A stretch of DNA of 64,000 bases from DATEAV01 sp964575425 (GCA_964575425.1 CAZNRD010000010.1:1-64000); one strand, 5' to 3'; numbered from the stretch's first letter, positions 17,501 to 25,475 are shown. Notes: generated from the letters alone by a model not told the origin. Made by a program: numbers and translations.

Positions 17501-18868
17501 GTGCCGATTGTTCGCCGAACCGGTGGTGAACTCCCCCGGCGTTCCCGGGGGCATCGTGATCCAGTTGCTGGTGCCGGCTCCGCCAGCGGCGCTGACGGTC
17601 AGGCTGGTGGGGCTCCAGGTCTGCGCCACGAGGAGGACGGTGCCGCCTGCCCCGCCTCCGCCGCTGCCATCGTTCTCAGGGACGACCCCGACGCCTCCAT
17701 TGGCGGCGATCCCACCGCTGCCGACCAGCGTCCCTGCCCGGACCATGACGATCCCGCCGCCGGGGCCGCCGCTGGCTGCTGCGGGGATGTTGGGCGTGTT
17801 GTTGCGAGTGCCGGCGCCTCCGCCGCCGCCCATCACAAGGCGGTTGGGCGCGGCGGCAGTGAATGCGCTTCCGCCGTGGCCCCCCCGGTTGAGGACTGTG
17901 TTCCAGGTGAAGCCCCCTCTCCCGCCGGCGCCGCCATTGCCTCCTCCTCCGCCGCCCGAGTTCTGGTCGTTGGCCGACGGCCGGCCGTCGGTGCCCCCAC
18001 CGCCAGCGTTGCCCGGCGCGCCGCGCGCCATGGCGCCGTTGGGATAGCCTTCCGTGCCCGTGTTGACCACACTAATTCCGTCGTAGACAAGTCTCGGGGT
18101 GCCGGCAATCCCCTCTCCCTTCGACCCGTTTGGGTTTGCCGTGGAGGGTGTTCGGTAGTTGGTGTTCGCGTATCCTGGGCTTCCGCCGGCCTGCCGACCG
18201 CCGCCGCCGCGGAAGCCCAGGCCGCTGACGCTGACCGTCCCCCCGAGGGTGAGCTGACCGGCCACGTCGAGTGCCAGAATCCCGCCGACTCTCCCGTCCC
18301 AGGCCAGCGCCGTCAGCCCGCTGCTCAGTGTCGCCGAGGAATACTGGGGAACGCGGACAACCTGATAGCGCCTCTGACCCTGCGCCGCCGTGGCAGCGGC
18401 GTTGGTGTAGGTATACACCAGCCCCCCGCCGGCGCCCGCGCCGAGGATGGGCACAGAGCCTGCGGCCACAGGACCGGTGGCGATGACGTATTCGTAGCGG
18501 CCGGCGTTGTTGAGGTTGGTCCAGCCGGTGGCAGGATCGCCGGCCACGCCGTCGCCGTAGGCGCTGGTGTTGGTGGAGTCGATATCTGCGTCCTGCATCT
18601 GAATCACCAGGAGCAGATCGCCCGCCGCGATGGGCGTGGCGGCGCCGGAGGGAGCCCCGACGGGGATCGAGGTGGAGCCGGCGGCGACCGTGGCCGCGCC
18701 CGGGTAGTACGTGTTGACGATACCGCTCAGCACGCCGCCCGGGCCGTCCTTACCGGGGGTGGCGCACAGGCCCGAGTCGGCGAAGGCCGGAGGTGGAGGG
18801 GGCGCGATGAGGGCTCTGGCGACGATCGAGCCGCAGAGGATGATGCTGGCTAGTCGGAAGCGCCGCAC
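14528..18868 (-). CDS. Giant DUF11-repeat surface protein with LPPTG motif and C-terminal sortase domain
   Basis: Secreted protein of 1446 residues. An N-terminal signal peptide (about 1-30) is followed by a globular region and a Gly-rich region (about 215-510) with runs such as GGGGGGNGGAGG. About five DUF11/CARDB-like beta repeats follow (near 540, 680, 820, 955 and 1110), with hallmarks such as GATISYTLTYRNVGN. A Pro-rich linker contains LPPTG (1278-1282, bases 15037-15023). The last 150 residues form a sortase domain: TAHVY gives the catalytic His near 1358, LITC gives Cys near 1421, and YRWR supplies the Arg. No C-terminal membrane helix or basic tail follows. A sortase at the end of its own adhesin-like chain is unusual. 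A 4-bp overlap couples it to the nucleosidase gene. Confidence 0.9.
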   Translation of the reverse strand: MRRFRLASIILCGSIVARALIAPPPPPAFADSGLCATPGKDGPGGVLSGIVNTYYPGAATVAAGSTSIPVGAPSGAATPIAAGDLLLVIQMQDADIDSTNTSAYGDGVAGDPATGWTNLNNAGRYEYVIATGPVAAGSVPILGAGAGGGLVYTYTNAAATAAQGQRRYQVVRVPQYSSATLSSGLTALAWDGRVGGILALDVAGQLTLGGTVSVSGLGFRGGGGRQAGGSPGYANTNYRTPSTANPNGSKGEGIAGTPRLVYDGISVVNTGTEGYPNGAMARGAPGNAGGGGTDGRPSANDQNSGGGGGGNGGAGGRGGFTWNTVLNRGGHGGSAFTAAAPNRLVMGGGGGAGTRNNTPNIPAAASGGPGGGIVMVRAGTLVGSGGIAANGGVGVVPENDGSGGGGAGGTVLLVAQTWSPTSLTVSAAGGAGTSNWITMPPGTPGEFTTGSANNRHGPGGGGGGGVVFLSSAANTTTVVTGGANGTTTTAGSAFGAQPGSAGIVRTNVTPAELTTGIAGAPCLPVVATTKTTSTPSVTNGPGGTAAQYTITVSNAAGRGTAINLRISDALPSGFAYASTTSVVLGGGASRSPIADPTPGDTTPVWGDFTLPGGGSIAITFTVTIASSVPDGTYQNPAAATYSDPVRTDPDGTTSAAYDPASSTNEDVTVSSPPNVVAKGDVLLIDDGDGVAEPGETLEYTILITNNGWEDGLDVVFSDTPDPNTALLVGSVTTTQGTITSGNNPGDSSVGVSIGTLAARGGSVTITFRVTINNPLPAGVVEVSNQGTVSGSNFPATPTDDPDTAPAGDPTVTPVVAAPDLAISKSDGGATAIPGATISYTLTYRNVGNQGATGVTLTDLVPPNTTFNPAASTPGWTCVPDNNPGSACTFTIASLDGGGASGTVTFALTVADPLPPGVSLVTNTATITDDAANGPDPDLGNNTDTDTTPVLQPGDLAKSIAATSQAHTGGSSVAIGEIVTYRVRLNVPPGTMADTTLTDTLEQGLGFVECVAIYASSGISTDLPGGVDAACDAPTNPTVSAVPPGSPDPIDQGRQVVFSLGDVTNAGGTSGTIEIDYRAVVLDALPVVRGVSLSNAVLWEWEGGALSGSGPAVTAVEPSLTLVKAASPTVALPGSSILFTLSLAHEAASDSDAFDLVLRDLVPPGLTYVPGSLAWTGVGLPPTALDDGLPTVLTARWDTFPLGARSEIRFQAVLGALAPGQQVINRASLEWTSLPDDNVQDPFSLSPFNALSTERFYDPGSEVNIYQVSATATITVLPLPPTGFAPGRITRLPPAPQAAPYTNIGQIWLRIPRLGVLAPVVGIPANEAGWDVAWLWNQAGYLEGTAFPTLSGNTALTAHVYLSDGTPGPFVNLKDLIWGDRIYLDVGGLRYVYEVRQVTSVRPHDLSPLRHEDLDWLTLITCQGYDPGRDAYRWRLAVRAVRISVER

Positions 18869-19170
18869 GCCTGGCTCCTGAGTGCCAAAGGGATGAGCGC
18901 TCGGTGGGCTGCGCCTATCACCGGACGAGCGCGGAACCCGGGCTTGCCGCTGGAGCAGTCATCCACCGCGTGCGGCGCGATGGGGTCATAAGGGAGCGGA
19001 TCATCCCACGGTGATTGGTCGGGGGCGGTGGGGATCACAGCCGGAAGCGGGCGAAGTCTGGAGCGGTCGAGGCTTGCGGGGCCGGCCGCGCGTGATCGAG
19101 CCAATGCCAGAGCGCGCCCGGGAATCGTCTTCGCCTCCGCCTGGGTCTGTTTGGTGGCTTTCGAGGGCAT
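18850..19170 (-). CDS. Possible small protein upstream of the DUF11-sortase gene
   Basis: Open frame of 106 codons in the 509-bp gap between tsaD and the DUF11-sortase gene. The ATG at 19170 is preceded by GAAGGG, and the frame overlaps the downstream gene start by 19 bp. A good promoter (19253-19281) lies about 80 bp upstream. The protein is rich in Ala, Arg, Pro and Ser, with an acidic patch (WDDPLPYDP), and matches no family I know. It may equally be untranslated leader. The rest of the gap shows nothing else. Confidence 0.3.
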   Translation of the reverse strand: MPSKATKQTQAEAKTIPGRALALARSRAAGPASLDRSRLRPLPAVIPTAPDQSPWDDPLPYDPIAPHAVDDCSSGKPGFRARPVIGAAHRALIPLALRSQACGASD

Positions 19171-19252
19171 ACAGGCCCTTCTTGGCTTTGATGATTGCCG
19201 GAAGCAGCCCCCTGCGCGGCTCGGGACGATCTCACCGGCTCGCTCGGATGTG

Positions 19253-19281
19253 AGTATATCCGAGGCACTGCTCGGGGTCAA
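19253..19281 (-). promoter_or_regulatory. Sigma70-type promoter for the DUF11-sortase operon
   Basis: On the minus strand TTGACC (19281-19276), a 17-base spacer and TATACT (19258-19253) fit the sigma70 consensus well. Transcription would begin near 19246, about 380 bp before the DUF11-sortase start. Confidence 0.7.
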
Positions 19282-19377
19282 CTGGCGCTTTCCTTCTCCA
19301 GACCCGCGTCCCCGGCACACAGCGGGGGCAGTGTCTCGGGTCCCGTCTGCTGCCTTGAGCCTGGGGCGGACCGGCGG

Positions 19378-20415
19378 CTAGCCGCCGAGGGGCCAGGTGG
19401 GCAGGACGTCGATGTCGAGGGCGTCGCGCTGGCCGGCGAGGTAGCGCCAGTGCCCGGCCGCCGCCGTCATGGCGGCGTTGTCGGTACAGAGGGCCAGGGG
19501 AGGGACGCGCACGGGCAGTCTCGAGCGCGCCAGGAAGGTCTGGCGCAGGATGCGGTTGGCGGAAACGCCGCCGGCGACGAGGATCTCGCGCGCCTTGAAC
19601 GTTTCTGCCGCGGCCAGGGTCTTGCTCATCAGGACGTCGGCGACGGCATCCTGGAACGAGGCTGCCAGATCAGCGATGGGGAGGCCGGGCGCAGGGGCAT
19701 CGACGGCGGCGCGCAGGTCCGGCTGGAGCCGGCGTACCTCGCGCAGGACGGCCGTCTTCAGCCCGCTGAAGGAGAAGTCCCACGTTCTTTCAAGCCAGGC
19801 CCGCGGGAAGCGGAAGGCGCTGGGGTCGCCGCCCTCGGCCGCATTCTGGATGGCCGGGCCGCCGGGGTAACCGAGCCCGAGGAGCCGGGCGACTTTGTCG
19901 AAGGCTTCACCGGCAGCGTCGTCGAGCGTGCCGCCGAGGCGCTGGCAGTCGAGATGGTCGCGCATCAGCACCAGCTCGGTGTGGCCCCCCGAGACGATCA
20001 GAGCCAGCAGCGGGAAGACCGGCTCCGGTTCCTCCGGCACAAGCCAGATGGAATACAGATGCGCTTCGAGGTGGTTGACTCCGAGCAGTGGGACGCCGGC
20101 AGCCAACGCCAGGCCCTTGGCCATGTTCAACCCGACCACCAGCGAACCGGCGAGGCCTGGCCCCCGAGTGACGGCGATGGCATCGATAGACTCCAGGCCC
20201 ACATGACCCTCTGCCATGGCCCTGGCAACAACCGGATAGATGGCCTCGATGTGCATCCGCGAGGCCACTTCCGGGAAGACGCCGCCGAAGGCGGCGTGCT
20301 CGGCCACCTGCGACGCGACGACGCTAGCGAGGATGCGCCGGCCGCCCTCCACCACCGCCACCGCCGTCTCGTCGCAGGAAGTCTCAATTCCCAGGATGCG
20401 CGTCGGTTGGTCCAT
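19378..20415 (-). CDS. tsaD: tRNA N6-threonylcarbamoyladenosine synthase subunit TsaD
   Basis: Catalytic subunit that transfers the threonylcarbamoyl group to A37 of ANN-decoding tRNAs, working with TsaB and TsaE in the cytoplasm. The ASKHA-fold start GIETSCDETAVAVVEGG is typical. The metal-binding histidines are in GVNHLEAHL (H115, H119), and LIVSGGHTELV and VAGGVSANRILR are family signatures. Length is 345 residues, normal for the family. It is the last gene of a minus-strand operon with an M24 peptidase (40 bp upstream), selA and a membrane protein. Neither tsaB nor tsaE is in the window. Confidence 0.95.
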   Translation of the reverse strand: MDQPTRILGIETSCDETAVAVVEGGRRILASVVASQVAEHAAFGGVFPEVASRMHIEAIYPVVARAMAEGHVGLESIDAIAVTRGPGLAGSLVVGLNMAKGLALAAGVPLLGVNHLEAHLYSIWLVPEEPEPVFPLLALIVSGGHTELVLMRDHLDCQRLGGTLDDAAGEAFDKVARLLGLGYPGGPAIQNAAEGGDPSAFRFPRAWLERTWDFSFSGLKTAVLREVRRLQPDLRAAVDAPAPGLPIADLAASFQDAVADVLMSKTLAAAETFKAREILVAGGVSANRILRQTFLARSRLPVRVPPLALCTDNAAMTAAAGHWRYLAGQRDALDIDVLPTWPLGG

Positions 20416-20455
20416 CGTCTCGGGATTCTAGAGGCTGCAGCGCGCAAATGCCAGT

Positions 20456-21694
20456 TCAGCCCTCCGACAGTTTCAGCACCAGATCGTACGGGAACTCCGC
20501 CAGCACCTCCACTGTTCCATCTGGCCGCATCGACACCGTGTCCTCCAGACGGACGCCCAGGCTGTGTTCGGGGTAGTACAGGCCCGGCTCAACGGTGAAG
20601 ACGGAGCCGGCCTGGACCCGGTCGCGATTGCTCTCTAGATGGTTGAACGTGGGTGCCTCGTGCACTGCCAGGCCTACGCCGTGGCCCAGCCCGTGGACGT
20701 AGCCGCGTTCGGTCTGGGGGTCCGTGCGCAGTGTGGGGTGGCCGCGTCCTTCGAACAGGTCGCACACCGTCGCCTGGATTTCTCGGCAGGGCTTGTCAAG
20801 ACGGAGCGATTCCAGCGCCGTTCGATGGGCAGCGCGCACGTCCTCGTAGGCCTGCAGCACGTCATCCGAGGCGTGGTCCAGGCACCAGGTGCGGGTGAAG
20901 TCGTAGTGGTAGCCGCCGTCGCTTTCGCAGGGAAAGATGTCGAAGATGATCGGCTGGCCCAGGGCGATGGGATTCTCGTTGGTCCCGGTGCTGTGTGGGA
21001 CGGCCGCGTCTCGCCCTTGCGCGAAGATGACAGCCTCCGGATGGCGGGCGCCGCGCATCGCCAGCCAGAGGTGGATGCGGCGTTTGACGTCGCCTATGGT
21101 GACCGGCTGCCCCTCACGGTTAACAAGGAATCCATCCTTGTGCTGCAGCGAGGTCAGGTAGGTCGCGACCTCGGCCACCACGCCGACGGTGGTGCGCCCG
21201 ATCTGGCGGATGCGTTGAACCTCTTCGGCATCCTTCGTCTCCCGCGCCCGGACGAGCACCGACTCGTTCTCGGCTTCACCCACGAACTCAATGCCTTTGA
21301 GCTCCTCTTCTAGACGTCGCAGGACAGAATATGCCGGCCCAAGCTCAACCGTGCCGTAGAGTGCCACCCTGCCGCAAACGGCGAACTCCTCCAGCACGCG
21401 GCGGTTGAGCAACACCGATGCCTGGATGAGATTGCCGTTGGCCTCCTTGAGTAGTTCGATCGGGTTGTAGTCGGCCAGGTTCTTGGTGAGCAGACCGGTG
21501 AGGGCCGCTTCGTCCCGTTCCATCGAGGCGTGAAACAGCACGGGCGGCTGGCCTCGCTTCTTCAGAAGGTAGCCCTGGGTCAGATGAGCCCGACCCGCGA
21601 AGTAGGCCATCGCCGGGTTGTGCTCCGAGCCGCCGCGGATGAAGAGGGCATCGAGGTTGGCGGACTCCATGAGGTGGTCAATGTCGGATCTCAT
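20456..21694 (-). CDS. M24 family metallopeptidase (Xaa-Pro aminopeptidase-like)
   Basis: Pita-bread-fold metallopeptidase of 412 residues. The N-terminal creatinase-like domain (1-170) includes the substrate-gating region. The C-terminal catalytic domain shows the M24 dinuclear metal ligands: the Asp pair in FDIFPCESDGGYHYDFTRT, the His in GLGHGVGLAVHE, and Glu residues in TVEPGLYY and LEDTV. Most members remove N-terminal residues before proline or cleave short peptides. The start ATG at 21694 follows AGGAGA. It lies between selA and tsaD; I see no functional link beyond shared transcription. Confidence 0.9.
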   Translation of the reverse strand: MRSDIDHLMESANLDALFIRGGSEHNPAMAYFAGRAHLTQGYLLKKRGQPPVLFHASMERDEAALTGLLTKNLADYNPIELLKEANGNLIQASVLLNRRVLEEFAVCGRVALYGTVELGPAYSVLRRLEEELKGIEFVGEAENESVLVRARETKDAEEVQRIRQIGRTTVGVVAEVATYLTSLQHKDGFLVNREGQPVTIGDVKRRIHLWLAMRGARHPEAVIFAQGRDAAVPHSTGTNENPIALGQPIIFDIFPCESDGGYHYDFTRTWCLDHASDDVLQAYEDVRAAHRTALESLRLDKPCREIQATVCDLFEGRGHPTLRTDPQTERGYVHGLGHGVGLAVHEAPTFNHLESNRDRVQAGSVFTVEPGLYYPEHSLGVRLEDTVSMRPDGTVEVLAEFPYDLVLKLSEG

Positions 21695-21723
21695 GTAGGG
21701 TGTCTCCTGCTACTGGCGGCCCA

Positions 21724-23073
21724 TCAGGTTGGCGGCAGGCAAGCAGCCAAGGTGCGAAGCAGGTCTGGCTCTTGTTCGGGCAGGACCGTGCGCGGGTCGA
21801 GCGCCAGCCGGTTGTCTTCGACGCGGGCGATGACAGGCGGCGAGGCCTGGCGCAGGGTTCTTGCCAGCGTGTTCGGGCTGCGGTGGGGCAGGGTCCAGAG
21901 GAAGGTCGGCTGGGTCTCTTCCGGCAGGCTGCCGCCGCCGACGGTGGAGCGGCCCGGGATGACGTCGCCGCGGCCGAGGGCAGCCACCCATCCTTTTGCG
22001 CGCTGGCGCAGTGCCTCGGGGCGAGCGGCGATCATCCGCCACACTGGAATCTCGCGCTCGGCCTCGTCCTTCAGGTAGTGGGCGAGCGTGGCGCAGAGCG
22101 CGGCCAGACACAGCTTGTCGGGCCGGACGGCCCGGGCGAGCGGATGGCGACGCAGCCGATCGACGAACACCCTCTGCCCGACGACCACCCCGGCCTGTGG
22201 ACCTCCCAGGAGTTTATCCCCCGAAAAGCACACCAGTGCTGCTCCGGCCTGGAGAGATTCTTGCACAGTGGGCTCGTGGCCGAGGCCGAAGCGAGAGGTG
22301 TCGAGCAGCGCGCCCGATCCCAGATCATCGATCACGGGCAGGTCGTGGCGGCGGCCGAGATCGACCAGTTCGGCCAGAGTGGGCTCGGCCGTGAAACCGA
22401 TGATGCGGAAGTTGGAGTGATGCGCCCTCATAATGAGCGCCACGCGTTCGCCGAGCGCGGACTCGAAATCGTCCAGATGCGTGCGGTTGGTTGTGCCCAC
22501 CTCGACGAGCTTCGCGCCGGACTGTTTCATGACCTCCGGGATGCGGAAGCCTCCGCCGATCTCCACCAGTTGGGATCGGGAAATCAAGACCTGCTTTCCG
22601 CGCGCCAGGGCGGTGAGGGCCAAGAGGACGGCGGCGGCGTTGTTGTTGACCACGAGGGCAGCCTCAGCGCCGGTCAGGCGGGTGAGCAGGCCCTCGGCGT
22701 GAACGTCGCGCTTGCCGCGCGTGCCGCGGGCGAGATCGTACTCGAGGCTGCTAAAGCCAGCGGCCTCGAGCACGGCTTGGCGTGCGGTGGGGCTCAACGG
22801 TGCCCGTCCCAGGTTGGTGTGCAGGATGACTCCGGTGGCATTGATGACCGGCAGGAGCGTTGGAGCCAACCAGTGCTCAAGCGTGCGGTGAGCATCGGCG
22901 AGAAGGGCCTCGTCGTCCGGGGCCGTTGCCCCCTGGCGCAGGCTGGCGCGTGCCTCGTCGAGAGTGTGGCGAATCGCCTGCAGCGTCAGGGGACGGCCAA
23001 AGCAGCGGACCAGTTCGCTGCCTTCTGCACTCTGCAGCAGGTGTTCGACCGAAGGCAGGTCTCGCAGGCTCAC
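21724..23073 (-). CDS. selA: L-seryl-tRNA(Sec) selenium transferase SelA
   Basis: PLP enzyme that converts seryl-tRNA(Sec) to selenocysteinyl-tRNA(Sec) using selenophosphate. Family marks are YDLARGTRGKRDVHAEGLL, the NNNAAAVLLAL cofactor region and SGDKLLGGPQAG, whose Lys (K287) should bind PLP. Length is 449 residues from the GTG at 23073, which overlaps the stop of the upstream membrane-protein gene by GTGA; a longer start at 23118 would overlap it by 49 bp. selB, selD and a tRNA-Sec gene are not found in the window. Its presence implies that the organism reads some UGA codons as selenocysteine. Confidence 0.93.
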   Translation of the reverse strand: MSLRDLPSVEHLLQSAEGSELVRCFGRPLTLQAIRHTLDEARASLRQGATAPDDEALLADAHRTLEHWLAPTLLPVINATGVILHTNLGRAPLSPTARQAVLEAAGFSSLEYDLARGTRGKRDVHAEGLLTRLTGAEAALVVNNNAAAVLLALTALARGKQVLISRSQLVEIGGGFRIPEVMKQSGAKLVEVGTTNRTHLDDFESALGERVALIMRAHHSNFRIIGFTAEPTLAELVDLGRRHDLPVIDDLGSGALLDTSRFGLGHEPTVQESLQAGAALVCFSGDKLLGGPQAGVVVGQRVFVDRLRRHPLARAVRPDKLCLAALCATLAHYLKDEAEREIPVWRMIAARPEALRQRAKGWVAALGRGDVIPGRSTVGGGSLPEETQPTFLWTLPHRSPNTLARTLRQASPPVIARVEDNRLALDPRTVLPEQEPDLLRTLAACLPPT

Positions 23074-23465
23074 TGGCCTGGCCTCCACGTGCTGCGCTCG
23101 CGCAGGCGCAGGAACCACTCAAACGCAATCAGTCCGGCGGCGATGAGCAGAGCCAGGGGAAGCGACAGGCTGCGGTTGATCTGCAGCCACACGCACAGGC
23201 TGGCGAACAGCCCGACCCACAGACCCTGCCGGAGCATGATCGGGGGTGGGACAGGCTGGCGCGAGAAGCGGCGGTGAAGCAGCCACAGGAAGGGAAGCGA
23301 GGTGCCTGTTACGGCTGGCGTCCACAGCAGGAAGAAGAGCCAGCGCGGCCCAACCGTTGGCAGCGTCGTGGTCACGACGAGCGCCACGCCCGGCCAGCCG
23401 ATGGCGGCCATGACGAGGGCGGCGATCATCAGACTGCGGTAGCGAGGCGACGATGCAGCGGACAT
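23070..23465 (-). CDS. Small membrane protein of unknown function
   Basis: Protein of 131 residues with about four hydrophobic segments, a basic loop (HRRFSRQPVPPP) between the second and third, and a basic C-terminus (RLRERSTWRPGQ). No family is recognised. The stop overlaps the selA GTG start (GTGA), so the two are translationally coupled. It is the first gene of the selA-M24-tsaD operon, and a TATAAT lies about 30 bp upstream on its strand. The hydrophobic pattern and the coupling support a real gene. Confidence 0.7.
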   Translation of the reverse strand: MSAASSPRYRSLMIAALVMAAIGWPGVALVVTTTLPTVGPRWLFFLLWTPAVTGTSLPFLWLLHRRFSRQPVPPPIMLRQGLWVGLFASLCVWLQINRSLSLPLALLIAAGLIAFEWFLRLRERSTWRPGQ

Positions 23466-23494
23466 CCGTGAGTGGGGTCCTGAGTGTGCGGGGA

Positions 23495-23500
23495 ATTATA
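23495..23500 (-). promoter_or_regulatory. -10 element for the selA operon
   Basis: TATAAT on the minus strand, about 30 bp before the membrane-protein start. No good -35 is visible. It faces away from the ABC-F promoter across a 113-bp divergent gap. Confidence 0.5.
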
Positions 23501-23557
23501 GCCCAGCGATCCATGCCCTGGAGAATTGAGTTGGGGTGGCTGGAGCAGCGGCTACGG

Positions 23558-23563
23558 TATAAT
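23558..23563 (+). promoter_or_regulatory. -10 element for the ABC-F gene
   Basis: TATAAT lies only 15 bp before the ABC-F start codon, giving an expected leader of about 9 nt with no ribosome-binding site. The -35 is poor: TTGAGT is 26 bases away and TTGGGG is 21. Confidence 0.45.
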
Positions 23564-23578
23564 GCGCCGCGAGATCCC

Positions 23579-25468
23579 ATGTCGCTGATCACGGCCACCG
23601 ATCTGTGCAAGTCGTACGGCGGGCAGGACATCTTCGAGGCCGTGACGGTGGCGATTCCCCATCAAGCGCGGATCGCGCTGGTTGGCCCCAACGGAATTGG
23701 AAAGACAACGCTGCTCCGCCTGCTGGCGGGCCTGGAAGCCCCGGACCTTGGACGCGTGCAGCGGGCGCGAGGCCTACGCATCGGCTTCCTGCCTCAAGAA
23801 GTCGCGCTTGAGCCGGTCTTGATGCAGGCGTCGCTGTGGGAAGCCTGCCTCGGCGCCTTCGCCGACTTGCGGCAACAGGAATCCGAGCTGGCTCGGCTGG
23901 AGGCGGAAATGGCGGACCCGCGCCGCACAGCCGAGGCGCTGGCGCGCTACGGTCCGCTGCAGGAGGCCTTTGAGCGGGCCGGCGGCTATGCCTACAGCGC
24001 GCGCATCCAGCAGGTGCTGCGCGGCCTCGGTTTTGCCGAGGCGGACTTCCCCCGGGCGCTTCGCCAGCTCTCGGGAGGCGAGCAGACGCGCGCTGTGCTG
24101 GCCAGGCTCCTGCTGGAGGACCCCGATCTGTTGCTCCTTGATGAGCCGACCAACCACCTGGACGTGGAGGCGATGGAGTGGCTCGAGGGCTGGCTCAAGG
24201 AGTGGCCCGGGGCGCTGGTGGTCGTCTCCCATGATCGCTATTTCCTCGACGAGGTCGTCGACACCATGTGGGAGGTCGGGAGGCATGGCGTGACCCTGTA
24301 CCACGGCGGCTACTCATCCTATGCGGAGCAGCGGGCAGATCGAGACCTCTATCAGCTCCACACCTTTCAGGCGCAGCAGCGCGACATCGCGCGCCAGCAG
24401 GAGTACATTCGCCGCAACATCGCGGGCCGGAATGCGCAACAGGCCAAAGGACGGCGCAAACGGCTGGAGCGCTTGCTGCGGCAGGGGACCATCGTGCGGC
24501 CCCAAGAGGAGCGTAGCCTCCACGTGGAATTCGGGGTGGCCGGACGCTCGGGGGATCAGGTGTTGATCACGTGTGATCTGAGCATAGGCTACCCGGACTC
24601 TGCGAGGCCGCTTTTCCACGTGCCGGACCTGGTGCTGCAGCGCGGCGAATGTGCGGCCGTCCTTGGTCCCAACGGCGCTGGAAAGACGACCTTGCTCAGG
24701 ACGCTCCTCGGCGAAATCCCGCCGTGGTCGGGCGAGGTTCGGTTGGGAGCTGGCCTGAAAGTCGGATACTTTGCGCAGGCACATCAGGGGTTGGACCGAG
24801 AAGCCAGCGTGCTGCAGGAGGTGCTGCGCGCCGCGCCGAGTCTGCGGCCCTCACAAGCGCGGGGCTTCCTGGCGCGATTCCTCTTCCGTGGGGACAGTGT
24901 CGACAAGCGCGTGGCTGCTCTTTCCGGAGGTGAGCGCGGACGCCTGGCGCTGGCGAAGCTGACGCTGCAAGGCGCGAACTTGCTGCTTCTGGACGAGCCT
25001 ACCACCCACCTCGACATACCGTCTCAAGAGGTCTTGCAGCAGGCGCTGGCCGACTTCCCAGGTACGATCCTGCTCGTGTCGCATGACCGCTACCTGGTCG
25101 AGGCGCTGGCCACCCAGGTGTGGATGATCGCGGCCGGGCAGCGCGCCATGGCCATTCACCGAGGCGGTTATCAAGCCTCCCGCGAGGCGCAGCAGCGCGC
25201 GGCTGAGGCCGAGAAGGCAGCGCGTGGTCAAGCGCGGCGCCCAGGACCGACAAGACCCCGTTCGGCGAAGCAGGAGCCGGCCCTGGGCTCGATCGAAGAC
25301 CGCATTGATGAACTCGAACGTGAACTGTCCATCCTGGCCGGACAGCTTGAGATGGCGGGCGGCGATGTGGAACGCGTGCGGCGATTGGGAACGGAATATG
25401 CCGCCATCGAGCGCGAGCGGGACCGCTGGCTCGGGGAGTGGGAGCGGCTGCTGCGGGGCGGGGGCTGA
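23579..25468 (+). CDS. ABC-F family ATP-binding protein
   Basis: Soluble ABC-F ATPase of 629 residues with two ABC domains and no membrane segments. Walker A motifs are GPNGIGKTT (near 36) and GPNGAGKTT (about two-thirds along). The signatures LSGGEQTRA and LSGGERGRL are each followed by LLLDEPTNHLD or LLLDEPTTHLD, a hallmark of the group. Between the domains lies a basic linker with RRNIAGRNAQQAKGRRKRLERL. The C-terminal charged tail predicts a coiled coil. ABC-F proteins bind the ribosome and act in translation or antibiotic resistance. The subtype (Uup/YfmR/EttA-like) is not decided. The ATG at 23579 gives the usual start. Confidence 0.92.
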   Translation: MSLITATDLCKSYGGQDIFEAVTVAIPHQARIALVGPNGIGKTTLLRLLAGLEAPDLGRVQRARGLRIGFLPQEVALEPVLMQASLWEACLGAFADLRQQESELARLEAEMADPRRTAEALARYGPLQEAFERAGGYAYSARIQQVLRGLGFAEADFPRALRQLSGGEQTRAVLARLLLEDPDLLLLDEPTNHLDVEAMEWLEGWLKEWPGALVVVSHDRYFLDEVVDTMWEVGRHGVTLYHGGYSSYAEQRADRDLYQLHTFQAQQRDIARQQEYIRRNIAGRNAQQAKGRRKRLERLLRQGTIVRPQEERSLHVEFGVAGRSGDQVLITCDLSIGYPDSARPLFHVPDLVLQRGECAAVLGPNGAGKTTLLRTLLGEIPPWSGEVRLGAGLKVGYFAQAHQGLDREASVLQEVLRAAPSLRPSQARGFLARFLFRGDSVDKRVAALSGGERGRLALAKLTLQGANLLLLDEPTTHLDIPSQEVLQQALADFPGTILLVSHDRYLVEALATQVWMIAAGQRAMAIHRGGYQASREAQQRAAEAEKAARGQARRPGPTRPRSAKQEPALGSIEDRIDELERELSILAGQLEMAGGDVERVRRLGTEYAAIERERDRWLGEWERLLRGGG

Positions 25469-25475
25469 GGCGGCG

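Noticed and set aside
15971..18853. Long Gly/Val/Arg-rich frames on the plus strand opposite the DUF11-sortase gene
   Set aside because: They mirror the Gly- and Pro-rich repeats of the minus-strand gene and have no domains.
19195..20598. Plus-strand frame (467 codons) opposite tsaD
   Set aside because: The minus strand encodes an unmistakable TsaD; the opposite frame lacks motifs.
21700..23277. Plus-strand frame (525 codons) opposite selA
   Set aside because: Antisense to a clear SelA with an intact PLP Lys region.
23526..23563. Full sigma70 promoter TTGAGT...TATAAT for the ABC-F gene
   Set aside because: The spacer is 26 bases; only the -10 element was kept.
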